Shown: positions 18,775 through 29,173, numbered from the stretch's first letter. The stretch is DNA of 64,000 nt from Mycolicibacterium diernhoferi (GCF_019456655.1 NZ_CP080332.1:3410001-3474000); one strand, 5' to 3'. Program-made: numbers and translations. Notes: generated by a model from the sequence alone, not told the origin.

Positions 18775-19395
18775 TCAGCCGATCTTGCGGTCGCGGGTCT
18801 TGCGCCGCGAGGCCAGCTCGTCCTCCGGCGCGGCGATCGACTCGCCGCCGTCCGCGCGCTCCCCCGGGAAGTCGGCGATCGCGCCGGTCAGTTCCCGCAT
18901 GGCACCCGACACCGCGATGCCGAAGACGCCCTGGCCGCCCTGCAGCAGGTCGACGACCTCTTCGGCGGAGGTGCATTCGTAGACGGTGGTGCCGTCGGAG
19001 AACAGGGTGATGTTCGCGAGGTCCTGGACGCCGCGCTGGCGCAGGTGATCGACCGCGACACGGATGTTGTGCAGCGAGATACCGGTGTCCAGCAGCCGCT
19101 TCACGATCTTGAGGACCAGGATGTCCTTGAAGGAGTACAGCCGCTGGCTGCCGGATCCGGCGGCGCCGCGGATCGACGGGACCACCAGCGAGGTGCGCGC
19201 CCAGTAATCCAGCTGGCGGTAGGTGATGCCGGCGATCTGGCAGGCGCTGGGCCCGCGGTACCCGACGAGTTCGTCCGGCACCGAATCATCGGGGAAGAGC
19301 CCGCCCTGCACGGGCTCGCTGGGAGCGCTGCTCACCGGCGGTCTGGTGCCGCTGGAAGACAAGTCCAACTCCCCCTGATGTGGCGTGTCGCCCAC
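18775..19395 (-). CDS. mcdR: MerR-family cell-division regulator (Rv1830-like)
   Basis: 206 residues from the GTG at 19395 with AGAGGA upstream. An acidic, Ser/Pro-rich N-terminal tail of about 45 residues precedes the MerR HTH (YRGPSACQIAGITYRQLDYWART), the wing, and a C-terminal helical part. By sequence and order it matches Rv1830, described as McdR, a regulator linked to mycobacterial cell division. The second MerR protein of this block, FtsR-like, is two genes upstream. A strong terminator follows. Its own leader is 195 nt, so it may have its own promoter. Confidence 0.88.
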   Translation of the reverse strand: MGDTPHQGELDLSSSGTRPPVSSAPSEPVQGGLFPDDSVPDELVGYRGPSACQIAGITYRQLDYWARTSLVVPSIRGAAGSGSQRLYSFKDILVLKIVKRLLDTGISLHNIRVAVDHLRQRGVQDLANITLFSDGTTVYECTSAEEVVDLLQGGQGVFGIAVSGAMRELTGAIADFPGERADGGESIAAPEDELASRRKTRDRKIG

Positions 19396-19590
19396 AGTCC
19401 ATCCTCTCGCCGTCGACCCCGGACCGTGACCGATATCGCGTCAGATCCAGGTTCGATTGTGTCGAGCATACGCTCAACACATTGCTGCTACTGCTCGTCG
19501 TCGATCAAAATTATGGCTGCCCGTTTCCCACGCCGCTCACACTCGACCCGCGTGTCGAACTCACGAGACGCATCCGTGACGTTCCCTTGA

Positions 19591-20085
19591 TCAGGTGGCT
19601 TTGAAGTCGTCCGGGGACACACTGTCGAGGAACTCCTTGAACTTCTCCACCTCGTCCTCGCGCACCGGTCCGTCCGACTCGTCCTCGGTCTCGTCCGGGA
19701 TCAGCAGCCCGGCCTCGGCCAGCACGGCCTCCTCGACGTAGATCGGCACCCCGACCCGCAGCGCGATGGCCACCGAGTCCGAGGGCCGCGCGGACACCTT
19801 GATGTCCCGGTCGAAGATCAGGTCGGCATAGAAGGTGCCTTCCTGCAGGTCGACGATGCGTACCTCTTTGAGCGAATGGCCCAGCGCAGCAATCAGATCG
19901 CGGATGAGGTCGTGCGTGAGCGGGCGGGGTGTCTCAATACCCTGCTGCTCCTGCGCGATCGCCTGAGCCTCGGACTGGCCGATCCAGATCGGCAGATAAC
20001 GGTCACCATTGGACTCGCGAAGCAACAGCACCGGCTGGTTCTGGGGTTGCTCCACGCGTATCCCGACTACCCGAACCTCACCCAT
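19591..20085 (-). CDS. Bifunctional nuclease family protein (DUF151, Rv1829-like)
   Basis: 164 residues with the DUF151 core: VRVVGIRVEQPQNQPVLLLRE, YLPIWIGQSEAQAIAQ, RPLTHDLIRDLIAALG, DLQEGTFYADLIF and the ARPSDSVAIALRVGVPIYV block. An acidic C-terminal tail (from about 128) follows. Plant and Thermotoga members are reported to have nuclease activity; the mycobacterial role is not settled. It lies between the two MerR genes exactly as in the M. tuberculosis block. Confidence 0.9.
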   Translation of the reverse strand: MGEVRVVGIRVEQPQNQPVLLLRESNGDRYLPIWIGQSEAQAIAQEQQGIETPRPLTHDLIRDLIAALGHSLKEVRIVDLQEGTFYADLIFDRDIKVSARPSDSVAIALRVGVPIYVEEAVLAEAGLLIPDETEDESDGPVREDEVEKFKEFLDSVSPDDFKAT

Positions 20086-20131
20086 CAGCGCCTGCCCTTC
20101 GCGATTCAGCCGTCGAGGAAAAGTCTAGTCC

Positions 20132-20878
20132 TCAACGATCGAGAACGTCTCGCACCGCCGACTTGATCAAGGACGTGTGCAAGGTGATGGCCAGGGCCGC
20201 GACTTCCCGGGCCAGATCGTCGGCGCGGTCCCGCGCGCCGGCCTTCCCCGCAGCGGCCACCGGGCCCGCGATCTGGGCGATCAGATCCGACTGCCGGTCG
20301 GCCGCGGAGCGGAAGGCACGCAGGTGCCGCGGCTCGACGCCGTAGTCGGCCAGCGCCCGCGCACACTGCGCGATCGTCACCGAATGCTCGTCGAAGAAGC
20401 CCGCCGGCCCGGGTTTGATGACTCCCGCGGTGACCAGCGCGCCCAGAAGGGCGTTGTCGACACCGGATCGGGAGAGCAGATCCTCACGGCTGAGCCGCAC
20501 CTGTGCCGGGGCCACCGCGTCGGTGCCTGCCGGGCCGGCCCCGTCTGCACCGGATTCCCCGGTCACCTGCACCAGACGCGGCACGGCGTACGCGGAGCCC
20601 AGCGCCGGCAGCTCGCCGTCCGGCTGGGCGTCCAGCTGCGCCTTGATGACTTTCAGCGGCAGGTACTGGTCACGTTGCGCGGTGAGCACGAACCGCAGCC
20701 GCGCACAGTCGTAGGCGGTGAACCGACGGTAGCCCGCGGCCGAACGCTGCGGTGTGACCAGCCCTTCGGCCTCCAGAAACCGGATCTTGGAGATGGTCAC
20801 ATCCGGGAAGTCCGGACGCAGCAGGTCCAGAACCGCTCCGATGGACATCCCGGCCGGTGCCGGTTCGGGCTGGGTCAT
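20132..20878 (-). CDS. ftsR: MerR-family regulator FtsR (Rv1828-like)
   Basis: 248 residues. The MerR HTH starts at about residue 11 ([29 protein letters not shown], recognised by its [12 protein letters not shown] and SAAGYRRF wing). The linker is low-complexity and the C-terminal helical domain is longer than in McdR. The corynebacterial homologue FtsR activates ftsZ; Rv1828 is the tuberculosis counterpart. The ATG at 20878 starts 30 nt after the garA stop, so it is probably in the same transcript. Confidence 0.87.
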   Translation of the reverse strand: MTQPEPAPAGMSIGAVLDLLRPDFPDVTISKIRFLEAEGLVTPQRSAAGYRRFTAYDCARLRFVLTAQRDQYLPLKVIKAQLDAQPDGELPALGSAYAVPRLVQVTGESGADGAGPAGTDAVAPAQVRLSREDLLSRSGVDNALLGALVTAGVIKPGPAGFFDEHSVTIAQCARALADYGVEPRHLRAFRSAADRQSDLIAQIAGPVAAAGKAGARDRADDLAREVAALAITLHTSLIKSAVRDVLDR

Positions 20879-20907
20879 GTAGTCCTGGCCTATCAGTTGC
20901 CGGCCAA

Positions 20908-21381
20908 TCAGCTACCGGCGGCGTCGTCCGTCTTCGGCCCGGTCAGGAACACCAGGCGGAACTTGCCGATCTGAACCTCGTCGCCGTTGGCCAGCACGGC
21001 CGAGTCGACGGGCTCCCGGTTGACGTAAGTGCCGTTGAGGCTGCCCACGTCGACGACCTGGAACTCGCTGGACTCCAGCCGGAACTCCGCATGGCGGCGG
21101 CTGACCGTGACGTCGTCGAGGAAGATGTCGCTGTCGGGATGGCGGCCCGCCGACGTGGTGGCCTGGTCGAGCAGGAATCGCGACCCTGCGTTCGGGCCGC
21201 GCTTGACGACCAGGAGTGCCGAACCGACCGGCAGTCCCTCGACGCCCGATACCGAGCTCTCGGCACCGGTTGCCGGTGGGGCATCCAACTCATTGAGGAA
21301 ATCAGCGCGGAAAACCGATGTCGTCTCCACTGTGACTTCGTCGGACGTCTGGTCGGCTTGAAAGTTGCTGTTTTCCGTCAC
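20908..21381 (-). CDS. garA: FHA-domain metabolic regulator GarA
   Basis: 157 residues from the GTG at 21381, with GAGGAG 6 nt upstream; a longer frame to 21513 is not needed. The N-terminal phospho-motif VETTS carries Thr20/Thr21, equivalents of the PknB/PknG sites. The FHA domain has GRH (79-81), SRRH (94-97) and NGTYVN (116-121). Unphosphorylated GarA binds and adjusts 2-oxoglutarate dehydrogenase, glutamate dehydrogenase and glutamate synthase; phosphorylation makes it fold on itself. The central region is almost unchanged from M. tuberculosis as I remember it, a strong taxonomic marker. Confidence 0.97.
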   Translation of the reverse strand: MTENSNFQADQTSDEVTVETTSVFRADFLNELDAPPATGAESSVSGVEGLPVGSALLVVKRGPNAGSRFLLDQATTSAGRHPDSDIFLDDVTVSRRHAEFRLESSEFQVVDVGSLNGTYVNREPVDSAVLANGDEVQIGKFRLVFLTGPKTDDAAGS

Positions 21382-21584
21382 CCGCTGCTCCTCTACTGGC
21401 TGCTGTGGCGTGTCTGTCCGGCGGCCGTCCGGGGTCATGCAGCGACCCCTTCGGACTCCTGGATGCGTCTTACGTCGACCGTACCGCGCCGGGCAGCCCA
21501 TTGGGTCCACCACCGCCGGATCTGGTCACGCAGACTCGCTCACGCTTGTCGCTGATCAACCGATCCGCAAAACCCTAACAACTG

Positions 21585-21980
21585 CTACTCGGGCAGGATC
21601 CCGCGGTAGCCGTCCGCGTCCAACAGGCCAGGCAGCGGGCCGGCCGCCGGGGCGTCCTCGATCTGCAGTTCGACCAGCCAGCCCTCGCCGTACGGATCGG
21701 AATTGACCAGCTCGGGGCTGCCTTCCAGCTCGCCGTTGACGGCAACGACTTTGGCGGTGACCGGGGCGTACAGGTCCGACAGCGACTTGGTGGATTCCAC
21801 CTCGCCGAACGAGTCGCCGGCCGTGACCGCGGCGCCGACATCGGGCAGCTGCACGAACACCACGTCGCCCAGGGCGGCCTGCGCGTAATCGGTGATGCCG
21901 ACCCGCACGGTGTCCTCGCCGGTGCGTCGCACCCATTCGTGCTCGGCGGTGTACTGCAGATCGGACGGGATCTCGCTCAC
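21585..21980 (-). CDS. gcvH: Glycine cleavage system H protein
   Basis: 131 residues from the GTG at 21980, preceded by AAGGAG. The lipoyl-lysine motif [13 protein letters not shown] places the swinging-arm Lys at 65. It shuttles the aminomethyl group from GcvP to GcvT in the cytoplasm. Here it belongs to the conserved envelope block, separate from gcvP, as in M. tuberculosis. No riboswitch is seen before it, so its control differs from that of gcvP. Confidence 0.97.
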   Translation of the reverse strand: MSEIPSDLQYTAEHEWVRRTGEDTVRVGITDYAQAALGDVVFVQLPDVGAAVTAGDSFGEVESTKSLSDLYAPVTAKVVAVNGELEGSPELVNSDPYGEGWLVELQIEDAPAAGPLPGLLDADGYRGILPE

Positions 21981-22012
21981 GGGGCTCCTTCAGCGGCTCG
22001 GACTCGAGCGGA

Positions 22013-22810
22013 CTATTTGACTGGCTGAGCGTATTGGCGAGGTTTCGGTTGCCGCAAGGCGGTCACCTCGACGGTCTCCGCTTGTGTCACCGTCATCACT
22101 CCGCCGACCCGTTTCACGCTGTCCATGGCGCCGCCGGGAATGTTCATCGCGGCTGCCAGCGTCGGCGGGTCACCAATGGCCAGAACCGAATACGGCGAGC
22201 CCACGGTCACACCGTCGATGATCAGCTCGCCGGGCGCGCCCGCCACCCAGGTGTCCACACCCACCCGGACCCCCTGCGAATCGCGGGCGCGGATCTCCAT
22301 CGCCTCCGCACCGGCGGCCCGCAGCTCGTTGATCACATCCAACAGCGTCTCGGCCGACACGCCGCGGGTGCTGTCCTGGATGTCGATGGTGACGCCCGGC
22401 CCGACGGCGGCCACCGTGCCGATCAGGATGGACAGCGCCGCCAGCCGGGCCTGAGCGTTCTCGATGGCGGCCTGATCGCTGCTGCCGGATGCCTGCAGCG
22501 AATTCAGCGTCTGCTGCAGATCGGCGACCTCGGTGTTGAGGGTGGCCTCACGTTGTTGCAGTGAATCCAGCAGCACCAGCAGGTCGGCCGGGCGGGCCGT
22601 CTCCAGCGAGTCCCCGGATCCGGTCTGGCGCACCTGGGTGACGATGGCGATCCCGAGCAACACGCACAGCAGCACGCCGAGCGCACCGAACGCCCACTGA
22701 GACCTGGTGCGTCGGGTGGGCGCGACGGCATCGTCGGGCAGCTCGTGGCGGCCGTGCTCGGGTTCGGTGTGCTTTGGTTCGCTGTGCTTTGGTTCGCTGT
22801 GCTCAGCCAT
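22013..22810 (-). CDS. DUF881 membrane protein (Rv1825-like)
   Basis: 265 residues: a charged N-terminal tail, one membrane span (GALGVLLCVLLGIAIVTQV, about 43-61), a coiled-coil-like segment (about 80-125, rich in Leu, Gln and Glu) and an extracytoplasmic DUF881 domain. The N-terminal tail is made of the repeated pentad HSEPK/HTEPE, encoded by three 15-bp tandem units. It has the same architecture as the other DUF881 protein two genes upstream; the small basic protein lies between them. Function unknown, probably envelope-linked. Confidence 0.88.
   Translation of the reverse strand: MAEHSEPKHSEPKHTEPEHGRHELPDDAVAPTRRTRSQWAFGALGVLLCVLLGIAIVTQVRQTGSGDSLETARPADLLVLLDSLQQREATLNTEVADLQQTLNSLQASGSSDQAAIENAQARLAALSILIGTVAAVGPGVTIDIQDSTRGVSAETLLDVINELRAAGAEAMEIRARDSQGVRVGVDTWVAGAPGELIIDGVTVGSPYSVLAIGDPPTLAAAMNIPGGAMDSVKRVGGVMTVTQAETVEVTALRQPKPRQYAQPVK
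22761..22805. repeat. Three tandem 15-bp repeats in the start of the DUF881 gene
   Basis: Units at 22761, 22776 and 22791 read GGTTCG(G/C)TGTGCTTT with small changes. They are in frame and encode the charged pentad repeat of the protein's N-terminal tail, so copy-number change would alter tail length without a frameshift. Confidence 0.85.
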
Positions 22811-22813
22811 GGC

Positions 22814-23146
22814 TCACGCCCCGAACAGCCTGCGGCGCAACGCCGCGGCATTACCGAAGATACGGATGCCGAGCACCACGATGATGGCGGTCGACAGCTG
22901 GGTGCCCACCCCGAGTTGGTCGCCGACGTAGACGATCAGCGCCGCGACGGACACGTTGAACACGAACGACACCACGAACACCTTGGAGTCGAAGATCCGC
23001 TCCAGATAGGCGCGCAGACCACCGAACACCGCGTCCAGCGCCGCCACCACGGCAATGGGCAGGTACGGCTGAATCGCCTCCGGCACGCTGGGATGGAAGA
23101 CCAGCCCGATCACGATGCCGACGACGAGCGCGGCGATTCCGATCAT
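22814..23146 (-). CDS. Small basic protein (DUF1290, Rv1824-like)
   Basis: 110 residues with three predicted membrane spans (about 2-17, 27-43 and 57-74) and the conserved PYLPIAVVAALDAVFGGLRAYLE block. A basic C-terminal end (RRRLFG) follows. In many Gram-positives this family is called Sbp and sits beside division and DUF881 genes. The stop is 3 nt from the start of the downstream DUF881 gene, so the two are surely co-translated. Confidence 0.9.
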   Translation of the reverse strand: MIGIAALVVGIVIGLVFHPSVPEAIQPYLPIAVVAALDAVFGGLRAYLERIFDSKVFVVSFVFNVSVAALIVYVGDQLGVGTQLSTAIIVVLGIRIFGNAAALRRRLFGA

Positions 23147-23189
23147 GTCGTAGCCACCGACGTCGCCCGATCAGTCATGTCCCATGCCT

Positions 23190-24110
23190 TCAGCGTCCAA
23201 TCTCTTTGGCAAAGCGGATCTCTCGCACCGAGGCGCCAGGCACATTGAGCGCCTCGCCGGTACTGACCGTAACCCCGACACCGTAGGACTGCTGCAGCAG
23301 CGTCAGCCGCTGCATACCGGGGCTGCGGTTGAACACATCCTGCATGGCACGCGGCGGGCCCAGCGCGACGATCTCGTACGGACTGGTGATCGGCCGGTTG
23401 TCGACCAGGATGCCGCCGCCGGCCTGCCGGATCGTGACATTGGGCCCGATCCGCGCACCCCCGACCGAGACCGCTTCGGCGCCGCCCACCCACAGCGAAT
23501 TGACCACCAACTGGAGATCGCGGTCGAGGATCACCTGCTGACTGCCCGCGACCCGCTGCTTGGACACGTCGGACAGGTCCGGTGACATGCCCGGGTCGGT
23601 GACGGTGACGGTGACGCCGGGACCGATCGCCGGGGTGGCGGCGGCGGCGAACTCCGCGCCCTCCAGGGCGGCGAGCAACGCCCGGCCCTGCTCGTCCCCG
23701 GCGAGCCGGCTGCGCCGCTCGGCCTCCACCTCGGTGGCCAGCGCATCGCGGTGGGCTTCCACCGCGTCGGTGCGGGTCTCCCCCGCCCGGACACTGTCGG
23801 CCAGCACCTGCTGGGTGTGCCGGTTCACCGGGGCCACCGACTGCGCCTGCGAGGCCGCAGCGGCGAACACGGCCGCGATCGTGAGCCCGCCCAGCAGTGC
23901 CCAGCCACCGGCACGCAGCCGGGCCGGCAGGCTCTCGGCGCGCGGATCCGTACGCTTCGCGGCGGCCGCCGCATAGCCCGGGTCCAGATGATCGGTGAGC
24001 AACGACCGCAGCAGGGATGGCACCGGAATGCGCTGGGGCGCACCCGCTTCGTGGTGGTTCAGGCCGGCGTCCGGCCGGAAACCACCCAGCGAACTCGTGG
24101 GATCAGTCAT
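23190..24110 (-). CDS. DUF881 membrane protein (Rv1823-like)
   Basis: 306 residues: cytoplasmic tail of about 75, one membrane span (about 76-95, WALLGGLTIAAVFAAAA), a helical stalk (around 105-145) and a DUF881 domain with GPGVTVTVTDPG and NSLWVGGAEAVSVGG. It shares layout with the second DUF881 protein. The ATG at 24110 overlaps the pgsA2 stop by 8 nt. Function unknown; position next to a phospholipid synthase and division regulators suggests an envelope role. Confidence 0.88.
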   Translation of the reverse strand: MTDPTSSLGGFRPDAGLNHHEAGAPQRIPVPSLLRSLLTDHLDPGYAAAAAKRTDPRAESLPARLRAGGWALLGGLTIAAVFAAAASQAQSVAPVNRHTQQVLADSVRAGETRTDAVEAHRDALATEVEAERRSRLAGDEQGRALLAALEGAEFAAAATPAIGPGVTVTVTDPGMSPDLSDVSKQRVAGSQQVILDRDLQLVVNSLWVGGAEAVSVGGARIGPNVTIRQAGGGILVDNRPITSPYEIVALGPPRAMQDVFNRSPGMQRLTLLQQSYGVGVTVSTGEALNVPGASVREIRFAKEIGR

Positions 24111-24702
24111 CCCCGGGTGTCCTCTGCGGCAGTTGTCTGACCACCATGCCCACCTGGATCAGATAGAGCGCCCCCGACCACAGGTACAGCGCCATGCCCC
24201 AGATCAGGAAGGCCCAGCCACCGGCCAGGATCACCCGGCTCCACTGGCCGTCGAACTGCCCCAGCAGCACCAGCGGCAGCCCGGACATCAATGCGAAGGT
24301 CGCCGCCTTGCCCACGTAGGTGACGGGCAGGGCGGTCAACCCGCGGCTGCGCAGCACCGGCAGCGTCGCGGCCAGCGCCAGGTCCCGGCCGATCAACACC
24401 GCCACGAACCACCAGGGCACCATGCCCGCGGCGGCCAGGGCCACCGGGATGACCACCATGTAGATCCGGTCGGCGGCCGGGTCGAGCAGTTCGCCCAGAC
24501 GCGAGGACTGGTCGGCGACGAGCCGGGCGATCTTGCCGTCTGCCCAGTCGGAGAACCCGCTGGCGATCAGCACCGCGACGGCCCAGCCGGTCTCCCCGGT
24601 GAACAGCAGATACAGGAACACCGGCAGCAACAGCAGCCGCAGCACGCTGAGCGCGTTGGGAATGGTGAGAACCCTGTCCTGGAGATTCTCGGACCCACCC
24701 AT
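24103..24702 (-). CDS. pgsA2: CDP-alcohol phosphatidyltransferase, PgsA2-like
   Basis: 199 residues from the ATG at 24702 (a TTG at 24711 is possible). A membrane enzyme that joins CDP-diacylglycerol to an alcohol. The signature is present (DWADGKIAR at 52-60, then GELLDPAADR at 70-79) with both downstream aspartates, but nine rather than the usual eight residues separate AR from the Gly. At least four spans are predicted. In mycobacteria PgsA2 (Rv1822) is annotated as a phosphatidylglycerophosphate synthase or possibly cardiolipin synthase; the alcohol cannot be read from sequence. It follows secA2 at about 10 nt. Confidence 0.9.
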   Translation of the reverse strand: MGGSENLQDRVLTIPNALSVLRLLLLPVFLYLLFTGETGWAVAVLIASGFSDWADGKIARLVADQSSRLGELLDPAADRIYMVVIPVALAAAGMVPWWFVAVLIGRDLALAATLPVLRSRGLTALPVTYVGKAATFALMSGLPLVLLGQFDGQWSRVILAGGWAFLIWGMALYLWSGALYLIQVGMVVRQLPQRTPGDD

Positions 24703-24712
24703 GACGGTCAAC

Positions 24713-27067
24713 CTAGCGGAACACGCCCGGCAGGCTCAGCGCCGACATGACGTTGTCGGCCAGCGGGTCGTCGTGGATCATGTACGTCCACGTCGAGGTC
24801 GGCCGGGCCAGGCGGGTGAGATCCAGACCGGTGTCGCCGCCGACGATATCGGCGGTGTCGAAGGTCTGCTGCGCCGCTTCGATCGCATCGGCGGCCAGCG
24901 AAGCGAACGCGTCGACCGCCATCCGGTGGAACTCGTCGAGCGGATTCTGGTTACCCAGGGCGCGCAGGCTGATGCTCTCCCGGATGTCGGACAGATAGGC
25001 CAGGTGATCGGCCCAGGCGCGGTCCAGGTGGTACAGCATGATCAGCCGGCAGATCTCGTCGAGGCGTTCCTCGGACACCGATTCGGCGATCTGCTCGTAC
25101 CGCTTCGGGGACCGTTCCTGCAGTTCCTCGCGGGCCACCGAGGTGCGCAGCAGCGTGTCCCGGCGCTCCACCAGGATGGCGCGCTGCTGGGCGGTCAACT
25201 GGTTGTAGCGCCAGGTGTTGGCGTGCAGGTCCAGCGTCTTGCCCTCGGCCACGCGCTGCGCGTGGTCGAGCATGGTTGCTGCCTTGTCGCTGGTGATCTT
25301 GCCGTCCTGGTCGGTGTTCAGCGGCAGCTTGTTGGGTTCCAGGAAGGACACCACCACGTCGTCCTCCCAGCTGGAGAAGAACACCGACGATCCGGGATCG
25401 CCCTGGCGTCCGGCGCGGCCGCGCAGCTGATTGTCCAACCGTTCGGTGTAGTGCCGACCGGTGCCGATCACGTGCAGCCCGCCGAGTTCGGCCACCTCGT
25501 CGTGGCCCGATTCGTCGGACCCGCCCAGCCGGATATCGGTGCCGCGCCCGGCCATCTGGGTGGACACCGTGACCCGGCCCTTGGCGCCGGCCTCGGCGAT
25601 GACGGCGGCTTCCTCGGCATCGTTCTTGGCGTTCAGCACGACCGCCGGCACGCCCGCCTTGAGCAGCCGCTCGTGCAGTTCCTCGGACTCGGCCACATCG
25701 CGGGTACCGACCAGGATCGGCTGCGAGGTGGCGTGCACCTCGGCGATGTGTTCGACGATGGCGTCGTTCTTGGCGGCGACCGTGATGTACACCCGGTCGG
25801 CCTCGTCCTCGCGGATGTTGGGCTTGTTGGGCGGGATCGGCGACACCCCCAGCTTGTAGAACTGCCGCAGCTGCTCGCCGGCGGCCAGCGCGGTGCCGGT
25901 CATCCCGCATACCCGCGGGTACCGGTTGATCAGCGCCTGCACGGTGATGGTGTCGAGCACCTCCCCGGTCTCGGTGATGTCGATGCCCTCCTTCGCCTCC
26001 ACCGCGGCCTGCAGACCGTCGGGCCAGCGCTGCAGGGAGGCGATCCGGCCGCGGGAGGCGTTGATCAGGTGCACCGCGTTGTCCCGGACGATGTAGTGCA
26101 CATCGCGTTCCAGCAGCACATGGGCGTGCAGGGCGACGTTGATCTCGGTGAGCGTCGACCCGACGTGCTCCTCGGAGTACAGGTCGATGCCGCCCAGCGC
26201 CGCTTCCAGCCGCCGCGCACCGGCATCGGTGAGCTGCACGTTGCGCCGATCGGCATCGGTCTCGAACTCGGCGCCTTCACGCAGTTCCCCGACCAGCCGG
26301 ATGATCTCCAGCCGCGGGGTCTCCCGGTGCGAGGTGCCGGCCAGCACCAGCGGCACCAGCGCCTCGTCGACGAGCACGGAGTCGGCCTCGTCGATCAGGG
26401 CGACGTCCGGGGTCGGGGACACCAGGTCGTCGACCGAGGTCACCAGCTGATCGCGCAGCACGTCGAAGCCGATCTCGTTGACCGAGCCGTAGGTGATGTT
26501 GCAGGCGTATGCCGCGCGGCGCTCGTCGCGGGTCGAGTCGGCGGTGATCCAGCCGACGGTCAGGCCCAGCGCCTCCAGCAGCGGACCCATCCACTCCGCG
26601 TCGCGGCGGGCCAGGTAGTCGTTCACCGAGATGACGTGCACGCTGCGGCCGCCGATGGCGTAGCCGGCGGCGGCGATGGCCCCGGCCAGGGTCTTACCCT
26701 CACCGGTCGACATCTCGACGACGTCCCCGGCGAGCATGCGCAGGGCGCCGAGCAGCTGAACGTCGAACGGTCGGAGCGCGATCGAGCGTTCGGCGGCCTC
26801 CCGCACCAGCGCCAGGAACTGCGGGACATCGGAGGACTCGGCCAAGTCGTCCAGATTCAGCAGACCGGCGGCCTTGCGGAGCTGCTCGTCGTCGAGGCCG
26901 GCCGCCTTCTCGTCGAACTTCGCCGAGGCACGCACCTGGGTCATCGAGCGCGCCTGGTCCTTGTCGGTGCTCGCACCGAGCAGCTTCCAGAATCGGTTGC
27001 TCAGCCCGCCGGATTTCGTACCGGACTTGGACGCCTTCGAAGTCTTGGAACTCACAGCCACAGTCAT
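24713..27067 (-). CDS. secA2: Accessory Sec translocase ATPase SecA2
   Basis: 784 residues from the ATG at 27067; the open frame continues upstream without support. Shorter than SecA1 (about 900) and lacking its zinc-binding C-tail, as expected for SecA2. Walker A is MSTGEGKT (about 119-126), the DEAD motif [13 protein letters not shown], and helicase motif [14 protein letters not shown]. It drives export of a small protein set through SecYEG in mycobacteria. It heads the minus-strand block ending at mcdR and diverges from bacA across 125 bp. Confidence 0.96.
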   Translation of the reverse strand: MTVAVSSKTSKASKSGTKSGGLSNRFWKLLGASTDKDQARSMTQVRASAKFDEKAAGLDDEQLRKAAGLLNLDDLAESSDVPQFLALVREAAERSIALRPFDVQLLGALRMLAGDVVEMSTGEGKTLAGAIAAAGYAIGGRSVHVISVNDYLARRDAEWMGPLLEALGLTVGWITADSTRDERRAAYACNITYGSVNEIGFDVLRDQLVTSVDDLVSPTPDVALIDEADSVLVDEALVPLVLAGTSHRETPRLEIIRLVGELREGAEFETDADRRNVQLTDAGARRLEAALGGIDLYSEEHVGSTLTEINVALHAHVLLERDVHYIVRDNAVHLINASRGRIASLQRWPDGLQAAVEAKEGIDITETGEVLDTITVQALINRYPRVCGMTGTALAAGEQLRQFYKLGVSPIPPNKPNIREDEADRVYITVAAKNDAIVEHIAEVHATSQPILVGTRDVAESEELHERLLKAGVPAVVLNAKNDAEEAAVIAEAGAKGRVTVSTQMAGRGTDIRLGGSDESGHDEVAELGGLHVIGTGRHYTERLDNQLRGRAGRQGDPGSSVFFSSWEDDVVVSFLEPNKLPLNTDQDGKITSDKAATMLDHAQRVAEGKTLDLHANTWRYNQLTAQQRAILVERRDTLLRTSVAREELQERSPKRYEQIAESVSEERLDEICRLIMLYHLDRAWADHLAYLSDIRESISLRALGNQNPLDEFHRMAVDAFASLAADAIEAAQQTFDTADIVGGDTGLDLTRLARPTSTWTYMIHDDPLADNVMSALSLPGVFR

Positions 27068-27192
27068 ACGGTACGCGGGCGCCCCGCTGCAGTGACCTCG
27101 CTGTGGACAGTCACCGCGTCCGGTGTCGCCGCGGATCCGTCTCTGCCACCCTCTGGCCACCTTCGGACGGCTCCGCGCGGTACCTTGCCCGC

Positions 27193-29133
27193 ATGGAAAT
27201 GTTCACCACGTCCCTGGACTGGGGCAGTGAGCTTGTCACCTCACTGCTGTGGATCGCCAAGGCGTGGGCCATGGCGGCCGCGGGCACGTTGGTGGTGCTG
27301 GTTCTGCTCGGCCGCTTCACCACCTGGGGCCGGCAGTTCTGGCGGATCACCGGCCGGTACTTCACCGGCCGGGAGTCCATCAAGGTCTGGGTGTGGCTGG
27401 GCGTGCTCCTGCTATCGGTGATCTCCGGTGTCCGGTTGAACGTCTTGTTCAGCTACCAGGGCAACGACATGATGACCGGCGCTCAGGTCGCGGTGCAGGG
27501 CCTGTCCAGCGGTGACGAGGCCGTACGCCAGTCCGGTGTCGACGGATTCTGGGCAGCGCTGTGGATGTTCGCACTGCTGGCCACGATTCACGTCGCGCGG
27601 GTGATGCTCGACCTGTTCATGATGCAGCGGTTCATGCTGGCCTGGCGGGTGTGGCTGACCGACCGGCTGACCGGGGACTGGCTCGACGGTAAGGCCTACT
27701 ACCGCAGCCGGTTCATCGACGACACGATCGACAACCCGGATCAGCGCATCCAGGCCGATATCGACATCTTCACCACGAACGTCGGCCCGCTGCCGAATAC
27801 ACCGAACAACACCAGCGGCGCGACCCTGTTGTTCGGTGCCATCGACGCCATCGTGTCGGTGATTTCGTTCGGCGCGATTCTATGGAACCTGTCCGGCGAC
27901 CTGAGCCTGTTCGGTGTCACGATGCCCCGGGCGATGTTCTGGATCGCTTTCATCTACGTGGGCATCGCCACCATCATCGCGTTCTGGATCGGCCGCCCGA
28001 TCATCCGGTTGAGCTTCGACAACGAGAAGTACAACGCCGCGTTCCGCTACGCGCTGGTGCGTCTGCGCGACGCCTCGGAATCGGTGGCCTTCTACCGCGG
28101 TGAGCTCGCCGAGCGGATGCAGTTGCGGAGGCGGTTCGAGCCCGTCGTCTCCAACTACCGGCGCTTCATCAATCGATCCGTCGGTTTCTACGGCTGGAAC
28201 TTGACCATCAGCCAGATCATCAACCCGCTACCGTGGGTCATCCAGGCCCCGCGACTGTTCACCGGCGACATCAAACTCGGCGACGTCTCGCAGACCTCGT
28301 CGGCGTTCGGCAACATCCAGGATTCGCTGTCGTTCTTCCGTAATTCCTACGACGCGTTCGCCGGGTGGCGGGCCTCGATCATCCGTCTGCACGGTCTGGT
28401 GGTAGCCAACGAGGAAGGCCGCGCACTGCCGGAGCTGACGGTGGAGCCGTGCGGACACTGCACCGTCGAGCTGAAGGACATCGACGTGTACACCCCGACG
28501 GGTGAGCTGCTCATCGACGGCCTGAGCCTGGAGTTGCAGCCCGGCGACACGCTGATCATCACCGGCCGATCCGGCACCGGCAAGACCACGCTGCTGCGCA
28601 GCCTTGCGCAGTTGTGGCCGTACACCTCGGGCACTCTGCGCTGCCCCGCCGGCATCAACGAGACCATGTTCCTGTCCCAGATGCCGTATGTGCCGCTCGG
28701 GGAACTACGCGGGGTGGTCTCCTACCCCAAGGGCCCCGATGTGCTCTCCGATGACGAGTTGAAGGTCGCGTTGGACAAGGTGTCCCTGCCTCAGTGCTCG
28801 AAACGGCTTGCCGAAGTGGCGGATTGGGCGAAGGTGCTCTCCCCCGGTGAGCAGCAGCGGATCGCGTTCGCCCGGGTGCTGCTGACCAAGCCGCGGGTGG
28901 TGTTCTTCGACGAGGCCACCTCGGCACTGGACGAGGGCCTGGAGTACAGCATGTACAACCTGGTACGCCGCGAACTTCCGGACACCATCCTGGTCAGCGT
29001 CACCCACCGCAGCACGGTCGGCCAGCATCACGAGCAGCATCTGCATCTGCTCGGCGGCGGTCAGTGGATCCTCGGCGACGTCGACGACGACATCGCCAAT
29101 GACGACCGGGACCGGGCCCCCGAACCCAGCTAG
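27193..29133 (+). CDS. bacA: SbmA/BacA-type ABC transporter with fused ATPase (Rv1819c-like)
   Basis: 646 residues from the ATG at 27193. The N-terminal half is an SbmA/BacA membrane domain of about six spans. The C-terminal half is an ABC ATPase: Walker [12 protein letters not shown] (about 458), signature LSPGEQQR (about 550) and Walker [13 protein letters not shown] (about 569). The tuberculosis homologue imports vitamin B12, bleomycin and antimicrobial peptides. It diverges from secA2 as Rv1819c does; the ilvG gene I recall between them in M. tuberculosis is missing. A strong hairpin follows. Confidence 0.93.
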   Translation: MEMFTTSLDWGSELVTSLLWIAKAWAMAAAGTLVVLVLLGRFTTWGRQFWRITGRYFTGRESIKVWVWLGVLLLSVISGVRLNVLFSYQGNDMMTGAQVAVQGLSSGDEAVRQSGVDGFWAALWMFALLATIHVARVMLDLFMMQRFMLAWRVWLTDRLTGDWLDGKAYYRSRFIDDTIDNPDQRIQADIDIFTTNVGPLPNTPNNTSGATLLFGAIDAIVSVISFGAILWNLSGDLSLFGVTMPRAMFWIAFIYVGIATIIAFWIGRPIIRLSFDNEKYNAAFRYALVRLRDASESVAFYRGELAERMQLRRRFEPVVSNYRRFINRSVGFYGWNLTISQIINPLPWVIQAPRLFTGDIKLGDVSQTSSAFGNIQDSLSFFRNSYDAFAGWRASIIRLHGLVVANEEGRALPELTVEPCGHCTVELKDIDVYTPTGELLIDGLSLELQPGDTLIITGRSGTGKTTLLRSLAQLWPYTSGTLRCPAGINETMFLSQMPYVPLGELRGVVSYPKGPDVLSDDELKVALDKVSLPQCSKRLAEVADWAKVLSPGEQQRIAFARVLLTKPRVVFFDEATSALDEGLEYSMYNLVRRELPDTILVSVTHRSTVGQHHEQHLHLLGGGQWILGDVDDDIANDDRDRAPEPS

Positions 29134-29150
29134 CCGGACCTGAACTCAGT

Positions 29151-29173
29151 CTCGGCGGCCAGTGACCGCCGAG
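29151..29173. terminator. Hairpin between convergent bacA and FAD-dehydrogenase genes
   Basis: CTCGGCGG and CCGCCGAG form perfect 8-bp arms around a 7-nt loop, 18 nt after the bacA stop and 64 nt before the stop of the convergent gene. There is no U-tract, so it is a possible bidirectional, U-less terminator. Confidence 0.5.

Noticed and set aside
24533..27421. 962-residue plus-strand open frame over secA2
   Set aside because: Antisense shadow of secA2 and bacA start; biased composition and no domain.
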